64,000 nucleotides of DNA from assembly GCF_900142915.1 (NCBI RefSeq), contig NZ_FRCM01000003.1, positions 496,504 to 560,503 of the forward strand, in the 5' to 3' direction. The position numbers and the translations under genes are program-made. The notes beneath the pieces were generated by a model. The model did not search any database. It was given only the letters and a program-made list of their open reading frames with translations, and had not been told where the DNA came from. Positions 18,165 through 27,643 of the stretch are shown here, one piece after another. This stretch comes from Mucilaginibacter sp. OK098 (GTDB lineage: Bacteria > Bacteroidota > Bacteroidia > Sphingobacteriales > Sphingobacteriaceae). The stretch's first letter is position 1, and the number at the start of each line of letters is the position of its first letter.

Positions 18165-18908
18165 ATGAAAATATTAGTGTGCATAAGCCAGGTGCCGGAT
18201 ACCAGTACTAAAATTATATTAAAAAATAATAACACCTCGGTTAGCAGTGATGGAGTTACCTATGTAATTAACCCCTACGATGAATGGTATGCATTGATCA
18301 GGGCGATTGAACTAAAGGAAAGCGGGACTGCCAATGAAATTCACCTGGTAACTGTAGGGAAAGCAGATGTTGAACCTATAATGAGAAAAGCGCTGGCATT
18401 AGGTGGCGATGAAGCCATCCGTATTGATGCAGAGAGCAATGATCCGAATGAAACCGCAAATCATATAGCGGCATACGCCGCCGGGATTGGCTATAACCTC
18501 ATTTTATGCGGTAAGGAATCAATAGATTATAATAATGGCACTACCGGGGTTATGCTGGCCGAATTGCTCGGCATGGATTTCCTTGGCTTCGCAACTGATA
18601 TCCAAATCGAAGCAGGCACAGCCATAGTAAAACGGGAAATAGAAGGCGGTGAAGAAACTGATGCCTGTAGTTTACCGATGGTTATTTCCTGTCAAAAAGG
18701 CGTGGCAGAGGCCAGGATTCCAAATATGCGGGGGATAATGGCTGCACGTACCCGTCCTTTAAAGGTGATCGCACCTGCTGCACAAACACCTTTAACTGCT
18801 ATTTTATCTTATGAGCTACCTCCGGCGAAGACGGGCATTAAATTGATAAGCCCGGATAATATGGACGAACTTATCGACTTGCTGCACTCTGAGGCTAAGG
18901 TTATTTAA
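18165..18908 (+). CDS. etfB: Electron transfer flavoprotein beta subunit
   Basis: A 247-residue ETF beta subunit. It starts MKILVCISQVPDTSTKI, the standard ETF-beta opening. It has ALALGGDEAIRI and the region ILCGKESIDYNNGTTGVMLA (residues 108-127) that binds AMP and contacts the alpha subunit. LPMVISCQKGVAEARIPNMR is the ETF-beta signature region. It accepts electrons from acyl-CoA dehydrogenase together with EtfA and passes them to the respiratory chain. It lies 55 bp upstream of etfA. Confidence 0.95.
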   Translation: MKILVCISQVPDTSTKIILKNNNTSVSSDGVTYVINPYDEWYALIRAIELKESGTANEIHLVTVGKADVEPIMRKALALGGDEAIRIDAESNDPNETANHIAAYAAGIGYNLILCGKESIDYNNGTTGVMLAELLGMDFLGFATDIQIEAGTAIVKREIEGGEETDACSLPMVISCQKGVAEARIPNMRGIMAARTRPLKVIAPAAQTPLTAILSYELPPAKTGIKLISPDNMDELIDLLHSEAKVI

Positions 18909-18963
18909 TTTTATTTTTTGACCCGGAGGCTTGCCGGGAACATCTTAACTAAAAAACTTAAAA

Positions 18964-19941
18964 ATGTCTGTAATTGTATTAATAGAACATACTGGGGGAA
19001 TTATAAAAAAGAAAAACTTTGAGGCTGTGCAATATGGCGCACAGATAGCTCAAAAAATGGGGACTACTGTAACTGCTCTTGTTTTGGGCAGCATTGCTGA
19101 GGCTGAAATGGAAAGCCTTGGCGAATATGGCGCAAAAAAGGTATTGCATATTGCCGATGGCCGATTGGATGAATTACATGCGCGAGCCTGCGCCGCCGCA
19201 TTGGTGGCCGCTGCAAAAAAAGAAAACAGCAAAGTAATTATAACCTTACATGACATTAACGGCAGAACCATTGCACCGCGGGTTGCCGTAAAATTAAATG
19301 CAGGCCTTCTAGCCGGTGCGCTTTCATATCCTGATACGGAAAACGGATTTGTGATAAAAAAAGCGGTGTTTTCAGGTAAGGCATTTGCCTATGTAAATAT
19401 CATAAGTGATGTAAAGGTAATTATGCTGATGCCTAATACCTTTCCGCCAAATAAAGTTGAAGGGAAAGCAGTTATAGAAAAATTTGATGTAAGCTTTGGC
19501 GAAAAGGATTTTGGAATAAAAGTTAAAGAAGTAAACAAAGTGAAAGGTGAAGTACCTCTTTCTGATGCAGAAATGATAGTTTCAGGAGGCCGTGGCATGA
19601 AAGGCCCGGAAAACTGGGGTATATTGGAGGATTTGGCAAAAGAATTGGGCGCCGCCACAGCATGTTCACGCCCTGTAGCCGATTCGCACTGGCGGCCGCA
19701 CCATGAGCATGTGGGCCAAACAGGTGGTACGGTTCGTCCTAATTTATATATCGCGGTAGGGATCTCGGGTGCCATTCAACACCTGGCAGGGGTTAATGGT
19801 TCAAAAACTATTGTGGTGATTAACAAGGACCCCGAAGCTCCATTTTTCAAAGCAGCCAACTACGGCGTTGTAGGCGATGCACTGGAAGTTTTACCCCGGC
19901 TAACAGCTGCCGTTAAAAAGTTTAAAGAACAGCGTAAATAA
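18964..19941 (+). CDS. etfA: Electron transfer flavoprotein alpha subunit
   Basis: A 325-residue ETF alpha subunit. The N-terminal domain (MSVIVLIEHTGGIIKKKNFE) pairs with EtfB. The C-terminal FAD domain shows IVSGGRGMKGPENWGILEDL, ATACSRPVADSHWRPHHEHV and the signature YIAVGISGAIQHLAGVNGSK. INKDPEAPFFKAANYGVVGD completes the FAD site. Its place right after etfB and the dehydrogenase matches the expected electron path from beta-oxidation. Confidence 0.96.
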   Translation: MSVIVLIEHTGGIIKKKNFEAVQYGAQIAQKMGTTVTALVLGSIAEAEMESLGEYGAKKVLHIADGRLDELHARACAAALVAAAKKENSKVIITLHDINGRTIAPRVAVKLNAGLLAGALSYPDTENGFVIKKAVFSGKAFAYVNIISDVKVIMLMPNTFPPNKVEGKAVIEKFDVSFGEKDFGIKVKEVNKVKGEVPLSDAEMIVSGGRGMKGPENWGILEDLAKELGAATACSRPVADSHWRPHHEHVGQTGGTVRPNLYIAVGISGAIQHLAGVNGSKTIVVINKDPEAPFFKAANYGVVGDALEVLPRLTAAVKKFKEQRK

Positions 19942-19949
19942 TTCAGATT

Positions 19950-20393
19950 ATGGATTTTTTCTATGAAGGGCAGGTATTATGGTCGCAGATTGATGCTAAC
20001 CAGCACATGCGGCACACCGCCTATGCGGATTTTGCTGCACAGGCCAGGCTAACTATGCTTGAAAGCTTAGGCTTAAAGCCATCAACTCTCTATAAGTTTA
20101 AAGTCGGCCCTGTGTTATTCAGGGAAGAGCTTATTTACTTGCGTGAGATAGGCCTCAATGAACACATTAAGGTAACCTGCGAAGTCACTAAATCACGCCC
20201 CGGTGGCTCCCGCTGGTCTATCCGGCATGAGTTATACCGCGGTGATGGCGTTAAGGCAGCGGTAATTACTGCGGATGGCGCCTGGATTGATATGGAAAAA
20301 CGGAAACTGGTTATACTGCCAACCGAGCTGAGTGATTTATTTATGAATGCACCCCGGAGCAGCGATTACGTTGAAGAAGCCGGTAAGGCTTAA
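19950..20393 (+). CDS. Acyl-CoA thioesterase (4HBT hotdog fold)
   Basis: A 147-residue hotdog-fold thioesterase of the 4-hydroxybenzoyl-CoA thioesterase type. The active-site segment WSQIDANQHMRHTAYADFA contains Asp15, Asn17 and His19, matching the D-x-N-x-H pattern of the family. It starts 8 bp after etfA and is clearly in the operon. A role in releasing stalled acyl-CoA intermediates to free CoA is plausible. Substrate chain length cannot be inferred. Confidence 0.88.
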   Translation: MDFFYEGQVLWSQIDANQHMRHTAYADFAAQARLTMLESLGLKPSTLYKFKVGPVLFREELIYLREIGLNEHIKVTCEVTKSRPGGSRWSIRHELYRGDGVKAAVITADGAWIDMEKRKLVILPTELSDLFMNAPRSSDYVEEAGKA

Positions 20394-20422
20394 CTAAATC
20401 TGACTAATAAAAATAAATAATA

Positions 20423-20689
20423 ATGGATCTGAAAGATGCTTTTGAAAAAGCCGTTAAAGAAAGTAAGGAATTACCATCCAAGCCGGATAATGAAACATTA
20501 CTGCGCTTATATGGGTTATATAAACAGGCAACCGAAGGAGATATAAATACAGAAAATCCTCCGGGAATGTTTGATTTTGTGGCTAAGGCAAAATACGATT
20601 CATGGTTAAAGCTAAAAGGCATTACTGCCGGTGATGCTATGCAACAGTATATCAGCCTTGTAACACAATTATCAAATAAAGTTAGTTAA
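20423..20689 (+). CDS. Acyl-CoA-binding protein (ACBP)
   Basis: An 88-residue acyl-CoA-binding protein, the full size of the eukaryotic ACBP fold of four helices. The hallmarks are LLRLYGLYKQATEGDINTEN and PGMFDFVAKAKYDSWLKLKG, with the Tyr and Lys residues that contact the CoA adenine and phosphate. It buffers or delivers long-chain acyl-CoA in the cytoplasm. ACBPs are much less common in bacteria than in eukaryotes, and this one is embedded in a beta-oxidation operon, 29 bp after the thioesterase. Recognition is confident. Confidence 0.93.
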   Translation: MDLKDAFEKAVKESKELPSKPDNETLLRLYGLYKQATEGDINTENPPGMFDFVAKAKYDSWLKLKGITAGDAMQQYISLVTQLSNKVS

Positions 20690-20923
20690 CTTTAAAGTTC
20701 CGAAATATTGACAAATGTTTCCGCCATTTAGACCTTTATAAAACGCTGCCAAAAAGGATATTTGTTACTATAAACCAATACTAAATTATTTAATCATTTA
20801 TAGTTCTGTCAATTTTTTTAAGAGATAGCAACTTATACAGGGAGCTATAGTTGGCTGGCTCTGTAAGTATGCATATAACTCAAAAAAGAGGAATCAGATT
20901 ATTTAACATTAATACCTAAAACA

Positions 20924-21376
20924 ATGTCAGTAACAAGAAAACATTTTATCCGGTTGATATTAGTCATATTAACTTTTATTTCGGTGAATATCAGCGCAAA
21001 AGCGCAGGCTGATAAAATTGAAGGGCTGTGGTATAACGATATAAAAAGCGCCAAAATACAAATCACAAAAGAGAGTAACGGTAAGTTTTATGGCAAAGTG
21101 GTATGGCTTAAGGAGCCTTTAAAAAACGGCAAGCCTAAAGTTGATGAACTGAACGCTGATGAAAAACTACGCACCAGGCCGAGGTTGGGTTTACAAGTGC
21201 TGACTGATTTTGTAAAAGATGGGGATAACAAGTATACCGACGGGAAAATTTATGATCCGAACAATGGTAAAACGTATTCCTGCAATATTACTTATAAAGG
21301 TAAAGCATTAGCGATCCGCGGATATATTGGCATTTCACTTTTCGGGCGCACAACTACCTGGACGCGTGTAGAATAA
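20924..21376 (+). CDS. DUF2147 exported protein
   Basis: A 150-residue protein with a signal peptide (RLILVILTFISVNISAKAQA) and a DUF2147 domain. The domain signs are IEGLWYNDIKSAKIQITKES, GKVVWLKEPL and the close GYIGISLFGRTTTWTRVE. DUF2147 proteins are small periplasmic beta-rich proteins of unknown role. The gap before it is 234 bp, so it may have its own promoter even though it lies between fatty-acid genes. A link to lipid metabolism is inferred from position only. Confidence 0.88.
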   Translation: MSVTRKHFIRLILVILTFISVNISAKAQADKIEGLWYNDIKSAKIQITKESNGKFYGKVVWLKEPLKNGKPKVDELNADEKLRTRPRLGLQVLTDFVKDGDNKYTDGKIYDPNNGKTYSCNITYKGKALAIRGYIGISLFGRTTTWTRVE

Positions 21377-21420
21377 AAGCATAAACAAAATTAAAAATCT
21401 AAAAAAAACCAGCATATTCT

Positions 21421-23802
21421 ATGGATGCTAAACGAATAATAAAAAAGGTTGCGGTATTGGGATCGGGAGTAATGGGCAGCCGGATTGCCTGTCATTTTGC
21501 AAACATCGGCTTACAGGTGCTATTGCTTGATATTGTACCTAAAGATGCCCCTGGGGATGATAAAAAAGCCCGGAATAAGATTGTTAATGATGCGCTGGAT
21601 TTTGCTTTAAAATCAAACCCCTCGCCTATCTACCTTAAATCATTCGCCAAACGTATAGTAACCGGGAATTTTGAAGATGACATGCCCAAAATTGCGGACT
21701 GCGATTGGGTAATTGAAGTAGTGGTGGAACGTTTGGATATTAAGCAAAAGGTATTTGAAAACGTAGAAAAACACAGGAAAGCCGGAACGCTGATCACTTC
21801 AAACACATCCGGCATCCCGATACATTTAATGACCGAAGGCCGCAGCGCTGATTTTAAGCAGCATTTTTGCGGGAGCCATTTCTTTAACCCGCCCCGGTAT
21901 TTAAGGCTGCTGGAAATCATCCCTACTAAAGATACGCTACCTGGAGTAGTAGATTTTTTAATGGAGTATGGCGAGAAATACCTTGGCAAAACTATGGTGT
22001 TAGCCAAAGATACGCCTGCATTTATTGGTAACCGGATAGGCATTTTCAGTATCATGAGTGTTTTGCACTATGTGGAAAAAACGGGGATGACCGTTGAGGA
22101 GGTAGATAAGCTTACCGGGCCGGTAATAGGGCATCCAAAATCAGCAACATTTCGCACAAACGATGTGGTTGGGTTAGATACGATGGTGCACGTTGCCAAT
22201 GGGTTATATCAAAATGCACCAGGTGATGAAGCAAGGGAATTATTCAGGATCCCTGCCTTCGTTGAAGGTATGGTAAAAAATAATTGGCTGGGAAGCAAAA
22301 CCGGCCAGGGCTTTTATAAAAAAGACAAGGTTGACGGCGTAAACCAGTTTTACGCGCTCGATCTGAAAACACTTGAATATAAGCCCTCGCAAAAAGTAAA
22401 ATTTGCGGCACTTGAAACCACTAAAGCAGTTGAGAGCCTGAAAGAGCGGCTAAAAATTCTTGTTGCGGCTAAAGATAAAGCCGGTGATTTTTACCAGGCT
22501 ACCTTTTACCAGCTATTTGCTTACGCCAGCAACCGGATCCCCGAGATTTCGGACGAACTTTACAAAATAGATGCTGCTACCAATGCCGGGTTTGGCTGGG
22601 AAATGGGCCCCTTTGAAAAATGGGATGCCCTGGGCGTTGAGGATACATTGAAACAGATGGAAGCGGCCGGGGATAAACCTGCAAAGTGGGTATATGATAT
22701 GCTTGCATCCGGTGCAAAAAGCTTTTATAAAATTGAGAATGGTAAACGCCTGTATTATGATATCCCATCAAAAAGCTACAAGGTAATTGCGGGTACAGAA
22801 GGTTTTATTCTACTGGATAATATCCGCGCAACAAATACGGTATGGAAAAACAGCGGCGCCACCATTACAGATCTTGGCGATGGCATACTTAACCTGGAGT
22901 TTCATACTAAAATGAACACGATTGGCGGTGAGGTGATTGAAGGCATTAATAAAGCCATCACCCTTGCCGAAACAAGTTACAAAGGCCTGGTTATCTCCAA
23001 CGAAGGTGCAAACTTCAGTGCCGGCGCAAACGTAGGCATGATATTTATGATGGCTGTTGAACAGGAGTTTGATGAACTGAATATGGTAATAAAAGCTTTT
23101 CAGAATACCATGATGCGGGTTCGTTATTCGTCTATTCCGGTTGTTGTTGCCCCGCACCAGATGGCATTGGGCGGCGGGTGTGAAATATGTTTGCATGCGG
23201 ATAAAGTAGTTGCCCATGCCGAATTGTATATGGGCCTTGTGGAGTTTGGAGTTGGCTTGATACCAGGCGGTGGCGGAACAAAAGAATTTGCCTTGCGCCT
23301 GTCAGACGAATTACAGGAAGGCGATATCGAATTAAATAATTTCAGGGACAGGTTTTTAACTATAGGCCAGGCAAAGGTATCAACATCGGCGTATGAGGCT
23401 TTCGAATTTGGGTATCTTAAAAAAGGCAGGGATGTTGTAGTTGTATCCCGTAACAGGTTGCTGGCCGAAGCAAAACAGCACTGCCTGATGATGGCTGATG
23501 AAGGATACGTACAGCCAATCCCGCGCAGCGATATCAGGGTGATGGGCAAACAAGCTCTTGGCTTGGGCTATGTAGGCGCCAATACCATGTATAGCGGTAA
23601 CTACATCAGCGAGCACGATGTAAAAATTTCTCAAAAACTGGCTTATGTACTTTCGGGCGGCGATCTTTCGCAGCCTTCGATCGTAAATGAAGAATACTTA
23701 TTGGGTTTGGAGCGCGAGGCCTTTGTTTCGCTTTGCGCCGAAAAGAAAACGCTTGAACGGATCCAATCTATTTTAACAGGCGGTAAAGTATTAAGGAACT
23801 GA
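21421..23802 (+). CDS. 3-hydroxyacyl-CoA dehydrogenase / enoyl-CoA hydratase fusion (FadN type)
   Basis: A 793-residue bifunctional beta-oxidation enzyme. The N-terminal dehydrogenase has the NAD motif VAVLGSGVMGSRIACHF, then GSHFFNPPRYLRLLEIIP with the catalytic His and Glu, and a C-terminal dehydrogenase domain. From about residue 480 a crotonase domain follows, with NFSAGANVGMIF, the catalytic Glu in LGGGCEICLHADKVV and a second Glu in GLVEFGVGLIPGGGGTKEF. The domain order (dehydrogenase first) and length match FadN and not Escherichia coli FadB. The enzyme hydrates enoyl-CoA and oxidises the 3-hydroxyacyl-CoA. The thiolase gene follows after 27 bp. Confidence 0.94.
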   Translation: MDAKRIIKKVAVLGSGVMGSRIACHFANIGLQVLLLDIVPKDAPGDDKKARNKIVNDALDFALKSNPSPIYLKSFAKRIVTGNFEDDMPKIADCDWVIEVVVERLDIKQKVFENVEKHRKAGTLITSNTSGIPIHLMTEGRSADFKQHFCGSHFFNPPRYLRLLEIIPTKDTLPGVVDFLMEYGEKYLGKTMVLAKDTPAFIGNRIGIFSIMSVLHYVEKTGMTVEEVDKLTGPVIGHPKSATFRTNDVVGLDTMVHVANGLYQNAPGDEARELFRIPAFVEGMVKNNWLGSKTGQGFYKKDKVDGVNQFYALDLKTLEYKPSQKVKFAALETTKAVESLKERLKILVAAKDKAGDFYQATFYQLFAYASNRIPEISDELYKIDAATNAGFGWEMGPFEKWDALGVEDTLKQMEAAGDKPAKWVYDMLASGAKSFYKIENGKRLYYDIPSKSYKVIAGTEGFILLDNIRATNTVWKNSGATITDLGDGILNLEFHTKMNTIGGEVIEGINKAITLAETSYKGLVISNEGANFSAGANVGMIFMMAVEQEFDELNMVIKAFQNTMMRVRYSSIPVVVAPHQMALGGGCEICLHADKVVAHAELYMGLVEFGVGLIPGGGGTKEFALRLSDELQEGDIELNNFRDRFLTIGQAKVSTSAYEAFEFGYLKKGRDVVVVSRNRLLAEAKQHCLMMADEGYVQPIPRSDIRVMGKQALGLGYVGANTMYSGNYISEHDVKISQKLAYVLSGGDLSQPSIVNEEYLLGLEREAFVSLCAEKKTLERIQSILTGGKVLRN

Positions 23803-23829
23803 TTTTTTGACTGATAAAACTTAAAATAA

Positions 23830-25005
23830 ATGAATGCATATATAGTGGCAACCAGCCGTAGTGCTGTTGGAAAAGCTACCCGGGGCGGATTTAGGTTTAC
23901 CCGGCCGGATACGCTTGCCGCGGATGTTATTAAAAATTTGATAGCGTCGGTACCGAACGTAGATAAGGAGCAGATTGAGGACGTGATTGTAGGCAATGCT
24001 ACCCCCGAAGCAGAACAGGGCCTAAATGTAGCCCGGCTGATCTCGCTGATGGCGCTGGATACCGATAAAGTACCAGGGATGACCGTAAACCGCTACTGCG
24101 CTTCAGGTTTGGAAACTATCGCCATCGCGTCAGCAAAAATACATAGCGGCATTGCCGATTGCATTATTGCCGGTGGTGTTGAAAGTATGAGCCTGATCCC
24201 CATGGGGGGCTGGCGTATTGTTCCCAATGCTGATGTTGCTCTTGCACATCCTGATTATTACTGGGGTATGGGCCTTACAGCCGAAGCCGTTGCAAAGGAA
24301 TATAAGATCAGCCGTGAAGATCAGGACCAGTTTGCTTATAACTCACATCAAAAAGCTATCAGCGCCATAAAAGAAGGCAAGTTTAAAGATGAAATAGTGC
24401 CTGTAAATATCATAGAAACCTATGTTGATGAGAACGGCAAGAAAAAGAACAGGGAGTTTAAAGTTGATACAGATGAAGGCCCGCGCAGCGATACTTCAAT
24501 TGATGCATTGGCTAAACTTAAACCGGTTTTTAACGCAAAAGGTGTAGTTACAGCCGGAAACTCATCGCAAACAAGTGATGGGGCGGCTTTTGTAATGGTA
24601 GTTAGCGAAAGGTTTTTAAAAGCGAATAATTTAAAACCTATTGCACGCCTGGTTAATTATGCTGTTGTTGGCGTTCCGCCGCGCATTATGGGTATAGGCC
24701 CGCTTTTAGCTATCCCCAAAGTACTTAAAATGGCGGGCATGAAACAGCAGGATATAGAGTTGATTGAATTAAATGAGGCCTTTGCTTCACAATCCCTGGC
24801 TGTAATTAAAGGATTGGACCTTGACCCGGGAATAATAAATGTAAATGGCGGCGCTATTGCGCTTGGTCACCCGCTTGGCTGCAGCGGCGCCAAACTTTCT
24901 GTCCAGCTTTTTAATGAACTTAAAAGGCGGGATAAAAAATATGGCATGGTTACCATGTGTGTTGGTACGGGGCAGGGCGCGGCGGGAGTGTTTGAATTAT
25001 TATAG
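23830..25005 (+). CDS. Acetyl-CoA C-acyltransferase (3-ketoacyl-CoA thiolase)
   Basis: A 391-residue degradative thiolase that cleaves 3-ketoacyl-CoA to acetyl-CoA and a shortened acyl-CoA. The nucleophile is Cys90 in VNRYCASGLE. His347 lies in NGGAIALGHPLGCSGAK and the second active-site cysteine is Cys377 in MCVGTGQGAAG. The NEAFASQSLAV motif is also complete. Together with the fused hydratase/dehydrogenase directly upstream it makes the FadNA unit of the operon. Confidence 0.95.
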   Translation: MNAYIVATSRSAVGKATRGGFRFTRPDTLAADVIKNLIASVPNVDKEQIEDVIVGNATPEAEQGLNVARLISLMALDTDKVPGMTVNRYCASGLETIAIASAKIHSGIADCIIAGGVESMSLIPMGGWRIVPNADVALAHPDYYWGMGLTAEAVAKEYKISREDQDQFAYNSHQKAISAIKEGKFKDEIVPVNIIETYVDENGKKKNREFKVDTDEGPRSDTSIDALAKLKPVFNAKGVVTAGNSSQTSDGAAFVMVVSERFLKANNLKPIARLVNYAVVGVPPRIMGIGPLLAIPKVLKMAGMKQQDIELIELNEAFASQSLAVIKGLDLDPGIINVNGGAIALGHPLGCSGAKLSVQLFNELKRRDKKYGMVTMCVGTGQGAAGVFELL

Positions 25006-25037
25006 GGATAACCTTTATCTAAATAACAGTTGCACGC

Positions 25038-26852
25038 ATGGAAAAAGCGACAAGATTGTTTGATTGCATAGCAGCCCAGGCCAAAGAGCCCAAAGCTGAT
25101 CTTTTAAATGCAAAAGTGAATGGCGCATGGAAATCATACAGCACAGTGGAAGTGCATGATATGATTTACGAGTTAGCCGCAGCACTTTTGGATCTGGGTG
25201 TTTCGCAGGGCGATGGCACAACGGAAGGGCGCGATAAAATTGGCCTGATCAGTAACGGGCGGCCAGAATGGTTAATAACCGATTTGGCGGTACAGCTTAT
25301 TGGTGCGGTTTTAGTGCCCTTGTATCCTAATACCAACACGAAGGAGATTGAACAGATCTTAAAAGAGGCCGAGGTTAAATATGTATTTGTAAGCAATAAA
25401 GACCTTTGCGATAAAGTAAATGAAGTACATATAAATGTTCCATCGTTAAAAGCAATTTTCACATTTGATGAGGTAGACGGCTGTACCAATTGGACTAAAC
25501 TATTTAAGCCGTTGCAGGAAGTTTTCAGTCAAAAAATAATAGCGATAAGCAATACCATAAAAGAAGATGATGTAACAACTATTATTTACACGTCAGGCAC
25601 TACCGGGCGGCCTAAGGGCGTGATGCTTACTCATAAAAACATTTTGAGCAATGCCATTGCTTCGGGGGATGTACTAGCCCAGATCCCGATAGCAGAAAAA
25701 CGTGCGCTGAGCTTTTTGCCAATGAACCACATTTTTGAAAAGATGTGCACCTATATCTATCTCTTCTTTGGATTTTCCATTCATTATGCCGAAAGTATGG
25801 ATACCATCGGCATCAACATGAAAGAGGCAAAGCCTTATATTTTTACCGCTGTACCCCGGTTGCTGGAAAAAGTATTTGAAAAGATCATGATTGAGGGCCA
25901 GAAGTTAACCGGCATTAAAAGAAAGATCTTTTTATGGTCGATAAAAGTGGCCGAACAGTTTGAAATTAATAATACCAGCGCCGGGTATAAAATTAAGTTA
26001 GCCATTGCCGATAAATTGGTTTATAGTAAATGGCGGAATGCAATAGGCGGAAATGTAAAAGCAATAGTAATAGGAAGCTCTGCCTGCCCAATTAAGCTTG
26101 AAAAGATTTTTACTGCTGCAGGTATGGTTGTTTTAGAAGGTTACGGGCTTACTGAAACTTCGCCGGTAATTGCCGTTAATTACTATGATAAAAAGGGCAG
26201 AAAGTTCGGCACCGTAGGGCCCCTGCTTGGTGGTGTACAGGTTAAGATTGCCGATGATGGCGAAATACTTTGCAAAGGCCCCAATGTTATGGCGGGATAT
26301 TATAAGAACCCCGAATTAACGGCAGAAGTATTACAGGACGGATGGTTTTATACCGGCGACATCGGCGTACTGGACCAGGATGGCTTCCTGAAAATAACCG
26401 ACCGCAAAAAAGAGATCTTTAAAACATCGGGGGGTAAGTATGTGGCTCCGTTGCCTATTGAAAATAAGATGAAAGAGAATCATTTTATTGAGCAAATGAT
26501 GGTTGTTGGCGCCGAAAGGAAATTTACAGCAGCGTTGATCGTACCTTCTTATACCAATTTAAAACCATGGTGTAAGCAAAACGACATCTCTTTTTCATCC
26601 AATAAACAACTCATAGAGGATAGCAGGGTAATTGCTTTATACCAAACAATAGTAGATGCTTTTAATCCTGAATTTAATCATGTTGAGCAGGTAAAGAAAG
26701 TTACATTACTCGCTGATGAATGGTCAATAGATAGCGGCGAACTTACCCCAACAGGGAAAATGAAACGGAAAGTCATCACGGAAAAGTACAAAGCCGAAAT
26801 TGACAAAATGTATGCCGGCCAGATAAGTGAAAACCCATCCCTTGTAAATTAA
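25038..26852 (+). CDS. Long-chain acyl-CoA synthetase (AMP-forming)
   Basis: A 604-residue fatty acid-CoA ligase of the ANL superfamily. The P-loop-like motif TIIYTSGTTGRPKGVMLTHK is at about residues 184-203. It is followed by the A5 motif EGYGLTETSPV, then WFYTGDIGVLDQDGFLKITD, and GGKYVAP near the catalytic hinge. The length and sequence class match the FadD15/long-chain eukaryote-like group. It activates imported fatty acids with ATP and CoA and so feeds the whole operon. FadL uptake upstream and this activation step fit together. Confidence 0.95.
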   Translation: MEKATRLFDCIAAQAKEPKADLLNAKVNGAWKSYSTVEVHDMIYELAAALLDLGVSQGDGTTEGRDKIGLISNGRPEWLITDLAVQLIGAVLVPLYPNTNTKEIEQILKEAEVKYVFVSNKDLCDKVNEVHINVPSLKAIFTFDEVDGCTNWTKLFKPLQEVFSQKIIAISNTIKEDDVTTIIYTSGTTGRPKGVMLTHKNILSNAIASGDVLAQIPIAEKRALSFLPMNHIFEKMCTYIYLFFGFSIHYAESMDTIGINMKEAKPYIFTAVPRLLEKVFEKIMIEGQKLTGIKRKIFLWSIKVAEQFEINNTSAGYKIKLAIADKLVYSKWRNAIGGNVKAIVIGSSACPIKLEKIFTAAGMVVLEGYGLTETSPVIAVNYYDKKGRKFGTVGPLLGGVQVKIADDGEILCKGPNVMAGYYKNPELTAEVLQDGWFYTGDIGVLDQDGFLKITDRKKEIFKTSGGKYVAPLPIENKMKENHFIEQMMVVGAERKFTAALIVPSYTNLKPWCKQNDISFSSNKQLIEDSRVIALYQTIVDAFNPEFNHVEQVKKVTLLADEWSIDSGELTPTGKMKRKVITEKYKAEIDKMYAGQISENPSLVN

Positions 26853-26860
26853 TTAACCCG

Positions 26861-27637
26861 ATGAGCACATTTCAAATAACCATTAACGAAGGACTGGCCG
26901 TAATTACGCTTGACAGAGGGCGTTCAAACCCAATAAACCATCAAATGGTTAAAGAGTTAACCAGCTGTATAAAAACACTGGAGAACGATGATAGTGTGGG
27001 TGGTTTGATTTTAACAGGCAAAGAAGGCTTTTTCTCTTCGGGGATAGACCTGATTGAAGCTTATGATTACAGCGAGGAGCAAAGCAGGGAATTTTGGGTT
27101 GATTTTTTAGCGCTGCAAAGTGTATTGGTGGCTTTCAAAAAGCCAATGGTAGCCGCTATAAGCGGTCATAGCCCTGCAGGTGGTTGCATATTGGCCATTT
27201 GCTGCGATTACCGGGTAATGGCAGAAGGAAAATTCATCATCGGGTTGAATGAAATTCCGGTAGGGATTATCATTCCGGATACTGTTTTTAATTTATATTC
27301 ATTTTGGCTTGGGCAGCGCAAGGCCTATCAATATTTGATGGAGGGTAAACTGCTTAATATAGATGAAGCGCTTGAAGCCGGGCTGATAGATGAAATCAGC
27401 ACTCCCGAAAACTTAATGAATGCGGCTGAGGTTAAGATTCGGGCTTATATGAAATTAAATACGGTTACCTGGGGCCAGAGTAAATTAAATTTACGCAGTG
27501 GCCTGATCAGCAGTTTAAAAACAGATCAAACCGATACTTTAAATAAAATGCTGGAACAATGGTGGGCGCCTGCAACCAGGAAGGGCCTGCAAATGATGAT
27601 CCAAAATTTAAAATCAAAAACCACGTCTACTAATTGA
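26861..27637 (+). CDS. Enoyl-CoA hydratase/isomerase family, ECI1-like delta3-delta2-enoyl-CoA isomerase
   Basis: A 258-residue crotonase-fold protein. The oxyanion-hole region is SSGIDLIEAYD near residue 61. GHSPAGGCILAICCDYRVMA followed by FIIGLNEIPVGIIIP closely resembles mitochondrial delta3,delta2-enoyl-CoA isomerase (ECI1), with its conserved GLNE glutamate, more than an ordinary hydratase. Such isomerases move double bonds so that unsaturated fatty acids can enter beta-oxidation. The next gene, a dienoyl-CoA reductase-like SDR, supports this reading. It begins 8 bp after the acyl-CoA ligase. Confidence 0.82.
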   Translation: MSTFQITINEGLAVITLDRGRSNPINHQMVKELTSCIKTLENDDSVGGLILTGKEGFFSSGIDLIEAYDYSEEQSREFWVDFLALQSVLVAFKKPMVAAISGHSPAGGCILAICCDYRVMAEGKFIIGLNEIPVGIIIPDTVFNLYSFWLGQRKAYQYLMEGKLLNIDEALEAGLIDEISTPENLMNAAEVKIRAYMKLNTVTWGQSKLNLRSGLISSLKTDQTDTLNKMLEQWWAPATRKGLQMMIQNLKSKTTSTN

Positions 27638-27643
27638 TTGATA

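Noticed and set aside
20690..20923. Possible small RNA or terminator in the gap before DUF2147
   Set aside because: I found no strong stem-loop with a T-run and no consensus promoter, so no feature can be supported.
21630..22055. 141-codon minus-strand open frame inside the fatty-acid oxidation gene
   Set aside because: It lies opposite the NAD-binding dehydrogenase domain, has no recognisable motif and no ribosome-binding site.
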